Program-made: the position numbers and the translations under genes
Notes under the pieces: generated by a model
What the model saw: the letters and a program-made list of their open reading frames with translations, nothing else
What the model was told of the DNA's origin: nothing
Databases searched by the model: none
Shown here: positions 56,795 through 64,000 of the stretch, in pieces
Layout of the letters: each line of letters begins with the position of its first letter
Numbering within the stretch: the first letter of the stretch is position 1
DNA from: Stropharia rugosoannulata
Taxonomy: Eukaryota > Basidiomycota > Agaricomycetes > Agaricales > Strophariaceae
NCBI GenBank assembly: GCA_028532985.1
Contig: JANCIK010000002.1
Coordinates: forward strand, 2,914,001-2,978,000
Direction of reading: 5' to 3'
DNA: 64,000 nucleotides

Positions 56795-59700
56795 TCATAG
56801 TAGGCCGTTACTCCGTAAAAGTTCTCCCCATCTATGAACAGTCAATAATGTATACATGCGGCATATGGAAACAATCGTCCACATACTCTTCTTTCTCTAA
56901 TTCAGTTTCTGCCAGTTTCCTTCTAAGTTGCCTACAAGAAGTGTTAATGGAAGATCAACAGAAAGAGTAAGTAGACGAACGAATTTTCCCTGGACAAGAC
57001 GTTCTTCGTCTCTTTCGTCTGTCGCAGATCCTGCGATAGAGCCTGAAATGCTTCGCTCTCCGGGAGATTGGCATCATTGTACATAGCGTCGAGCTCTTCG
57101 TTGAAAGCCTGGAAAAGAAGATTCAGTGGCATTGGACACTCACGTCTGGGGATCTCTGATCTCTACCTCGTACATGATTTCTTTCTCCGCTGTAGCGTCT
57201 GCCAGTAAGCTCTTCACCAGCTCGCACTGCCGCTTTGAGTTTTGCAGTTCAAGTCGAGCCCGTTCCAGCTCAGCTGCTCGCTACATGACATTATTAGCTA
57301 AATGGATCAGCTCGAAGCGTACGGAGACTTACTTCTCTGAACCGACTGGCCAACCTACTGAGTTCTTCTTGTAAAGTCTCCGTGTTAGTTTGAGCACTCG
57401 CGAGGTCGGAATCTACGTCATTGAGCAGCAAGTCAACCGTCCGAATAAAGCTTGAGGTATCTCCCAGTGCCGCATTCCGTATTGGATTATCAAGCGTTCC
57501 ACTGCGTGGACGAGTTCGGGGAGTGGTTTCGCCCTGCCTACGCCCGATGAGAGTGCGCATCTCTTCTAACCGCTCTTGAGCAGCTTTGGTCTGCAAAAAA
57601 TCCACTATGAGATGGGTGGTAAATATATATCAGCCAAAACGGTGCGCACCACAGGTACGTTGACAGGTGGTGGTGGCAAAGGTGCCCTCGTCATTTTGTC
57701 AGGAGAAGAGGGGGGAGACATTTGCTCGTCATTCGGATTCATTGATACTGGCTTGAGTACATCCGTTTGCATCTTTATACGTTTAATCGCTCGTCTTGAG
57801 GTTTCAATCTAAAAACACAGCCTCGTAAAATATTTTCAATAGAATGTACTGCACTTACATCTTCCTTAGCTGCAGCGACGAGAGTATCCATTCGTTCGAA
57901 GTCGTCGACCTTGATTGAAGATGACGTTGAAGCGCTCAATTTGTGTTTTCGGATCTGTGGAGATACCCGCCTTGGAGAAGCTACGCGATGCAATGCTTTG
58001 TTGAGAGGAGAACTCCGTGGATAAGTCTTTTTCGTTGGTGTTTGCGTGCTCACTGGTATGGCTGAGCTACGCAGAGATGTTTTTTTCTTTATAGACAGAG
58101 GTTCGATGAGCGTTGCCATCGGAACGGAACTCGACATGAAAGGCTTCGGAGTGGCATCAAGAGAAAAGGGACTTCGGTGATGACTCCGATTCGCGCTAGG
58201 AGTTTCGGGTTGGGACGAAGTCGAAGCGTGATGTTGGCTCATAGACATCTCGTCTAGGTCATCATCCGCAGGCACCAGCTCGGAAATCGACTGAGGTCGA
58301 GGACTCCTTGGAGGTAGGGGAGAAGGACTTCTGGGACCAATAGGCCGCCGATCGACGGAGTGTATAGACTGAGGCCTTTCCATAAACGATGACGAAGAAG
58401 GTGATCCATAGCTGGACATGAAAGATTGATGCATACTGTGTTGTCCAGATAATACTGAGCTTGGGCGACTTAAGGAGTGTGCTTCTTTTATGATTTTTTA
58501 TCTATTAGCAATGGGCCTTGAAATTGTAGGACAAGTAAATTATCACCTTCATAAATTGTAGCCTCAGAAGGAACTTCTAGCTGTAGTGGAGGAAGTCGCT
58601 TTCCGTCTTGAATTAGACTATTTTGACGAGCAAGTTCCAACTGCATGGCAAGTTGAAGATCAGAAGTTCCTAACGCTTTACTCTTAGCTAAGATAGTACT
58701 ATCATCGTCTTCACCATCACTATAGTCATCGGACGCTCTATAGGAAGATCTTGAATGCGGTCTAGTCGACGTACCACTACGTCTGCCAGGAGAAACACCT
58801 CGTTCGGAATCGGATGGGGATATCCCTCGAGAATTACTCCTTCCCGAGGACATTTTCCCTTTGGATGACCGTGACGCAAAGAACGATTCGTCATCCATGG
58901 TAGAGATAGTAGTGGCTGCTGTAGTTGTTGAATTTGATCGGTGAGACGACTTGGTGCCATCTGACACAGTTGTCGTCGTGTATAAAGATGAACGACTAGT
59001 GGTAGACCGCGATCGATGCCGCCTATGTCCGTTAATTGACCCTGTGAAGAACTCGCCCACCGAACCAGGCCGTCCATTAAAGAGGTTACGAGAAATGGCA
59101 TCGAGGCCAAATATAGCCACTTTAGACCGCGCCGTAGGCGTTGTTGGCATGGAATTTCTTCCTGTCTTAAATTCAAAAAGCCCAAATTGATGTACTGCGA
59201 AAATTGAGTAAAATATCAAGCGAGTCTGCTATTACTTACTTGTTTGAATAACCCTCGAGGGTATTCTAACAGTCTGCACTATGTCTTCTTCGCCTTCGTC
59301 GTTGGGGTCATCTGATTTAACGGAATAACGACATAATCCACCCTCCATAAGCTGCACTCTGATAACCACAAAAGGAGGACCTCCTATTCCAAATGGTAGG
59401 GGATCGGCAGATGCATAGCGGTCGCGGTCAATATGAACGACGACTTTGCTCTGGTAGTGAATTAGACATATATATAAGAGAGCAATTACAAATAAAAACC
59501 TTCTTTGGCTCTTGAAGAAATGCGGTTCGCTGGTAAACATTGTAATATGCCCTTGCGAGCGTCGTCCTTCCCGACCGGTTTTCCACTTCTTGTTCTTCCG
59601 AACAAAGTACAACGGACTGGCCTGCGCGAGCTCGATATGTGGCCTGAGCTTTCCAAATATTCTCCAGGAATCTTTGTTTCTCGGTTTCTGTTTGGCTAGG

Positions 59701-61334
59701 ATCAAGGTTGATGGGTGCGGGTGGAATCACAACGGATAATGAACGGAAAGGGCGACCTGACCAGCGCTCACTTTGATCTTGTGGTGGGCTCTCAAAGAAT
59801 AAATGAATATCTGCAAGATAATTCATGTAATGTAGTGCATATTAGCAAGGCATACTCACCAGCACCCCCCACATCCGTTGCAACAACGTCTGTGATATCA
59901 ACAACTCCCTTACAGGTCATCCCACTCTTCTTTTTACCAGTCGGTATTCCACCAGCTTTCGTAACTTTGTCTACGCCATCCAATCCTGACAGAGCCTTGC
60001 CTCCCTTTTCCCCGTTCCCAGGACGCTTGACTATTACTAGTTTGTCGTCAAAAAGAAACAGCGTGCAATGTAGTGAGTTTGCTGTTATTCCACCTTGCGC
60101 CGATGACGTGGGCGTATCCGTGAGTATGTCTTCGACATCGATACAATCAATATATTTGCGTGAATTAGAAAAGAGGTCAGGAGGGAAACCGTCAATTGTG
60201 GCAATAAGGCAGTAGAAAGTTGCGGCCCGTTTAGTTTGTTCATCTGTTTCCGCTTGAGCAATCTTGCTCGCGATTTCGTCTGCCTCTATTAACTTTGCTC
60301 GTTGAGGATCGTCGACTGACATATGCTTCAACATGGTCCGGAACAGAAGGGTATATCGAGGTATTCGCTGAACAGGTTCCATTAGTAGTTCCCTAAGGCC
60401 AACACGATTTCTTGCATCGGTCGATTGGTATTTTATGCGCTAACCTCTGCATGTCAGTAGGTATAACGCAATAAACGCTGAGGTCATACATCGATATATT
60501 GAGTAAATCGGGAGGATCGTTTAGTGGCTTCCTTTTCAAATATGGCTTGAGCTTCCTCTCGCTTGACATAATATTGCTTGTACTGTTCGAATCCCCGTAA
60601 ATCCTTGAAATGCCGCAAGGCTACGTCGCCAACGCCCCCAATCGCCTTCCCGTTTGGCGCTGTCATCTTTTCTAGATCGGTGAGGAATGCTTCGTTTACT
60701 GGGAGAAGATTGTCAATATTCCCAAACAGCGTTTTCGCTTCATATGGAGGGAGAATTGCAGTATCTTTACTTCGCGAAAAGTTCCTGAGCGGGTCAGCAT
60801 AGTCTGCCTTCAGAATCTGTAGTCGTTTGACATAGGTGCGTTCGCTGGTGAGAAGTTCGTTGATGACAGAAGCTAGGGCTGTTGGATCAAGCAGCGCTCT
60901 TTTCCGTTGAGCAGCCTTGTCCTGTAAATACATCAATGGTCATAAATAAATTGTGATCAAGAGTAGAGATAAACGCGCAAATATGTTTCAGACGCGTTAA
61001 ACACGTTTGAATGTGTAGCCACGTACAATTTCGTTCAACGAATCGCTTGATGCTGATGATATGAGGCCCGATGATGACTCTGATTCTATAGGATTTCCCA
61101 AGGAGAGAACAAGGTCTTGTATCTCTGGACATTTCATTAAGAAAGGGTTCCTCCATAGCAAGAGAATCACCAACCGTCAGGAAGTCTCCTTCCATTTTCT
61201 GAGCCTTCAACGACCACCCCACAGTAAAAAACCCTTTTCGTGACAGTGGCAGTTGAAGTAGAACTGCGCGCCCGCGGTTCATCACCTGTCGCGAGAGGGA
61301 TTACGAGTTTCCGTGGGGAAGGATGCAGGGCCAT
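56795..61334 (-). CDS. RhoGEF with DH domain and long coiled-coil C-terminus (2)
   Basis: Start at 61334 (MALHPSPRKLVIPLATGDEP), preferred because this frame reaches the DH domain through a 50-nt intron ending TGTCCAG and a second one before DKAAQRKRALLDPTALAS. The DH domain begins SVINELLTSERTYVKRLQIL (near 60850); RFTQYID and MEPVQRIPRYTLLFRTMLKH (near 60380) form its core helices. A PH-like region follows (HCTLFLFDDKLVIVKR, then DIHLFFESPP). The second half is disordered Ser/Arg/Pro-rich (near 57900-59100) and then a coiled coil (LLNDVDSDLASAQTNTETLQ; RAELERARLELQNSKRQCEL). The last exons give QLRRKLAETELEKEEWGELL and RSNGLL, with TGA at 56795-56797. About 1,200 residues, ten or more introns. 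Different family from RhoGEF 1. Confidence 0.83.
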
Positions 61335-62685
61335 TCAGCTTTATAAAGCTGTATTTTCAAGCAAATAAAATATAGAATACAAGTTCAGATGGGTATATGT
61401 GAAAGGCCAAGGATACAGAGCAGGAAAGAGAAACGACACCGATGGGTATGCAAAGGGTTATTAGTCTATTTCAGGCCTTGAAGTTCACTTCAACCAAGAA
61501 TCACGGTCATGTGATGCCATGAGAAGGAGCTGGTCCCTGGAGGACGCGCTCCGGGTCAGCCAAGGGTTAGCACTGGCTTTCCAAAACCTTATAAAATACT
61601 CTTTACTTCTAGCTCTCATTACATACAGTGAAAGTCCCCCAGCAAGAAATATGACCTCACCTCAAGGCCGTGCACATGAAAGATTATAACATCTGATGAA
61701 CGGATCGGACGGGTGATTCAACGCGTCAGTGTTGCGTCGGTGGCTCAAAAACTCAAAGATTGGACAAGAACCATGCTAACAGGAAAGACTACTCCCCTGT
61801 AGCTGACTTGGCTCCTTGTCTACGGTGTATTTGTCTCTTAACTCTCTTCTGTCACGCCAACAAAAACTCAGCAGAAGAAACAACTTATACAGTTAAATGA
61901 ATGACAACGATTCTTCTGTCTTCAGTCTACATATTACATATATAGCAGAAGACGGATAAACTAAATTCACCCTTCCATCTGCCTACAATTGTTTTTCCCT
62001 GCAGATTACAATGCCCGTATGCATCGATCACCTACCTTCACCTACGTACGATCTGGCTTGCGAGACTGGATCAGGCACAGGCCTCGTCTAATGATACTAG
62101 AACTGAATCTTAGTGCCGTGCATACCAGTAAGTGCATAGATATGTAAATGGTTATATATATGTAGCAGGGTAGTAGCAGGTTGCGCATGCATCACGATAT
62201 AATGTTGATATTACTGAGTGCATGGCGTGGTGCCCGTTGCGTTACTTATACTCAAGTGAGTTCAAGAACGCCAGCCTGCTGCAGAAGCTTTACTCCAGCA
62301 GATAGCCTGTATTTTTTAGTTCACGCCCAAGCGCACTCTTTCGTGTTTGTGCCGTAAGTACCAGCACCAGCATAGGAACCCCTGTCATTCTTGCGTGCGT
62401 ACCTGCTATGTATGGAGTACCCCTGTCTATAGGGGTGTGGCTGTGCTGCCATCAACAATTGCATCATAGTGACCCAAGTTGAATTGCAGCACTTATTGCA
62501 TGCTAAGTAGTCCCATGTCAGTATAGTAATCGAAGCAAATTGAAGAGTCCATTTGGAGTCTATCCAAGTTCGGTCAAATTTCGGGATACAAATTGCTCCC
62601 AAGGAACTCCAAGGAAGGTCACGCAAGTTATTACCGCTGTCCATACTCCTCCCTCCCCAGCCCTTCCCCAGCCTTTCCCGCTATT
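61335..62685. promoter_or_regulatory. Long divergent intergenic region RhoGEF 2 / GLC3
   Basis: 1,351 bases without a recognisable gene, between starts facing apart. It holds a perfect 16-bp palindrome (61336-61351) directly next to the RhoGEF 2 ATG, a small hairpin ACCCCT/AGGGGT (62419-62436) and several TATATA words near 62150. GLC3 and RhoGEF 2 promoters are presumably here. Long for this compact window; might contain a non-coding RNA, but nothing shows one. Confidence 0.5.
61336..61351. promoter_or_regulatory. Perfect 16-bp palindrome upstream of RhoGEF 2
   Basis: CAGCTTTATAAAGCTG reads the same on both strands and ends one base before the predicted ATG at 61334. It contains TATAAA, but is too close for a TATA box of this start. 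It may form a hairpin in the 5' UTR, be a dimeric protein site, or indicate that transcription starts inside the predicted CDS. Confidence 0.5.
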
Positions 62686-64000
62686 ATGCCCACCGAGCCT
62701 CTCGATCCTGCGACCATCCTTGACATTGATGGCTATCTCAAACCCAATGTCCCTGCGATTCTGCAGAGACACAACACTTTCAGAAAGTGGAAAGATACCT
62801 TTGAGAAACATGAAGGAGGCTACGATAACTTCACCAAGGGTTATCTTAAGTTTGGTTTCAACATCAGTCCGAAAAACGAAGTAACCTACAGGGAATGGGC
62901 TCCGAACGCTCAAGAAGCCTACCTCATTGGCGATTTCAGTAAGCTATGTCGCCGAGCTCGCTGACCATTGACTTATGTCGCTATTTAGATGAATGGAACA
63001 GATCAAGTCATAGAATGACGAAAGATGAGTTTGGGGTCTGGAGTTTAGTTCTACCTCCTCTACCGTCCGGCGCTTGTGCCATACATCATGATTCCAAAAT
63101 CAAAGTGTGTATTTATTTACTAGTTGGGAAAACCTCGGACTAATGACCCTGCAGATTTCCATGGTTATCCCTGATGGCTCTCGTATTGAACGAATCCCTG
63201 CCTGGATTAAACGAGTTACTCAAGACCTTGCGGTTTCTCCAGTTTACGATGCGCGCTTCTGGAATCCTCCCACTAAATATGTCTTCAAAAATGCACGACC
63301 CCCTAAACCCAACAACGTCAGGATATATGAGGCTCATGTTGGTATATCTTCAGCCGAGCCGAGAGTAGGAACGTACAAAGAATTCACGCAAAACATTTTG
63401 CCTCGTATCAAGAATTTGGGATACAATGTAATCCAACTGATGGCAGTAATGGAACACGCGTACTATGCATGTACGGTTAACCCTTTTTCAAAGACATAAA
63501 CTATGCTCACTAATCTTAGCCTTTGGTTATCAGGTTACAAGTTTCTTTGCTGCGACATCTCGCTGTGGAAGTCCTGAAGACCTCAAAGAACTCATAGATA
63601 CGGCACATGGAATGGGAATCACTGTTCTTCTCGACATTGTCCACTCGCACGCATGTAAAAATGTGCTAGATGGGATCAATGAATTCGACGGAACAGATCA
63701 TCTTTACTTCCATGAAGGGGTTAAAGGTAGACACGAGCTTTGGGACAGTCGCCTTTTTAACTATGGACATCATGAAGTTTTGAGGTTTCTACTTAGCAAT
63801 CTGCGTTTCTGGATTGAAGAATACTTCTTCGACGGATTCAGATTCGATGGCGTGACGAGCATGATGTACAAGCACCATGGCATAGGGACAGGTTTTTCCG
63901 GAGGCTACCATGAATACTTTGGTGATGGGGCTGACGAGGAAGGCATCGTTTACCTTATGCTGGTATGTTTCTATTTTTAATCTTCTGTATGCAACTAACC
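62686..64000 (+). CDS. GLC3: 1,4-alpha-glucan (glycogen) branching enzyme, 3' end cut
   Basis: Forms alpha-1,6 branches in glycogen. ATG 62686 ([20 protein letters not shown]), a start typical of fungal enzymes, leads to the N-terminal CBM48 segment ([19 protein letters not shown] joined to [20 protein letters not shown]). Then [20 protein letters not shown] and [20 protein letters not shown] begin the GH13 barrel. Catalytic region I is [13 protein letters not shown]; the nucleophile Asp lies in [19 protein letters not shown] (near 63840). The final exon in view ends at a donor (CTGGTATGTT, near 63962); the acid/base Glu and the C-terminal domain lie beyond the window. About 390 of the usual 680 residues are present. 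Introns are short. Confidence 0.95.

Noticed and set aside
60585..60594. tRNA B-box-like GTTCGAATCC
   Set aside because: It lies in the RhoGEF 2 coding exon (codes for GFEQYK on the minus strand), with no A box or cloverleaf around it.
61061..61285. Alternative start frames for RhoGEF 2 (ATG at 61282 or 61137)
   Set aside because: ATG 61334 with a 50-nt intron ends in the correct frame for the DH domain and gives a more protein-like N-terminus. The others need an unspliced frame change or leave out upstream coding sequence.
1..64000. Transposons, CRISPR arrays, bacterial-type operons, virus-like genes
   Set aside because: No transposase, reverse transcriptase, integrase or capsid motifs and no regularly spaced repeats were seen on either strand; the window is ordinary nuclear fungal DNA.

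Overview
The window is nuclear DNA from a filamentous basidiomycete, most likely an Agaricomycete. The evidence is the density of short GT..AG introns (about 50-60 nt, several per kilobase), protein-coding exons as small as 6 nt, compact gene spacing, many head-to-head gene pairs, and gene families with a basidiomycete flavour: a GPI-anchored GH79 glucuronidase, a membrane-anchored double amidohydrolase, and a Grr1-type LRR protein with a second LRR relative. I recognise 28 protein-coding loci, one of which is a low-confidence small ORF. Two genes are cut by the window edges: SEC15 on the left and the glycogen branching enzyme on the right. I found no rRNA, tRNA, CRISPR array or intact transposon.

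Layout. 0-9.2 kb: exocyst SEC15 (-) diverges from a HAD phosphatase (+); then alpha-tubulin A (-) and the CPSF100-type cleavage factor CFT2 (-). 9.6-15.2 kb: a hormone-sensitive-lipase-type alpha/beta hydrolase (+) and a second alpha-tubulin (+), so two alpha-tubulins in opposite orientation flank CFT2 and the hydrolase. 15.2-17.2 kb: a gene-poor interval with dense small inverted repeats. 17.2-26.5 kb: glutaminyl-tRNA synthetase (-), GH79 glucuronidase (-), a 2.3-kb gene-free stretch and a DUF676-type lipase/hydrolase (-). 26.9-35.3 kb: a C2H2 protein (-), a CCDC97-family protein (+), the F-box protein GRR1 (-), a small unknown (+), LSM3 (-, hidden in short exons), U1-C (+) and VTC1 (+). 35.5-45.7 kb: SWC4/DMAP1 (-), an AAA ATPase (+), NAA10 (-), an unknown zinc-finger-like protein (-) and a Reb1/TTF1-like Myb protein (+). 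46.2-64 kb: a tandem-domain amidohydrolase (+), a small membrane protein (-), an F-box-less Grr1-like LRR protein (+), two unrelated-looking DH-domain RhoGEFs arranged tail to tail (+,-), and the branching enzyme GLC3 (+).

Most genes are single-copy housekeeping functions: exocytosis, microtubules, mRNA 3'-end formation, splicing, chromatin, translation, polyphosphate and glycogen. I see no biosynthetic cluster or defence island. The more unusual points are the degenerate second domain of the amidohydrolase, the F-box-less LRR paralogue near true GRR1, three stop-free introns of length 3n (one interrupting a catalytic motif), a divergent promoter shared by LSM3 and U1-C, and structured non-coding DNA at 15.5 kb.

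Exon joins were made by eye from GT/AG signals and protein continuity. Outer CDS coordinates are given; internal exon borders are given only where checked.
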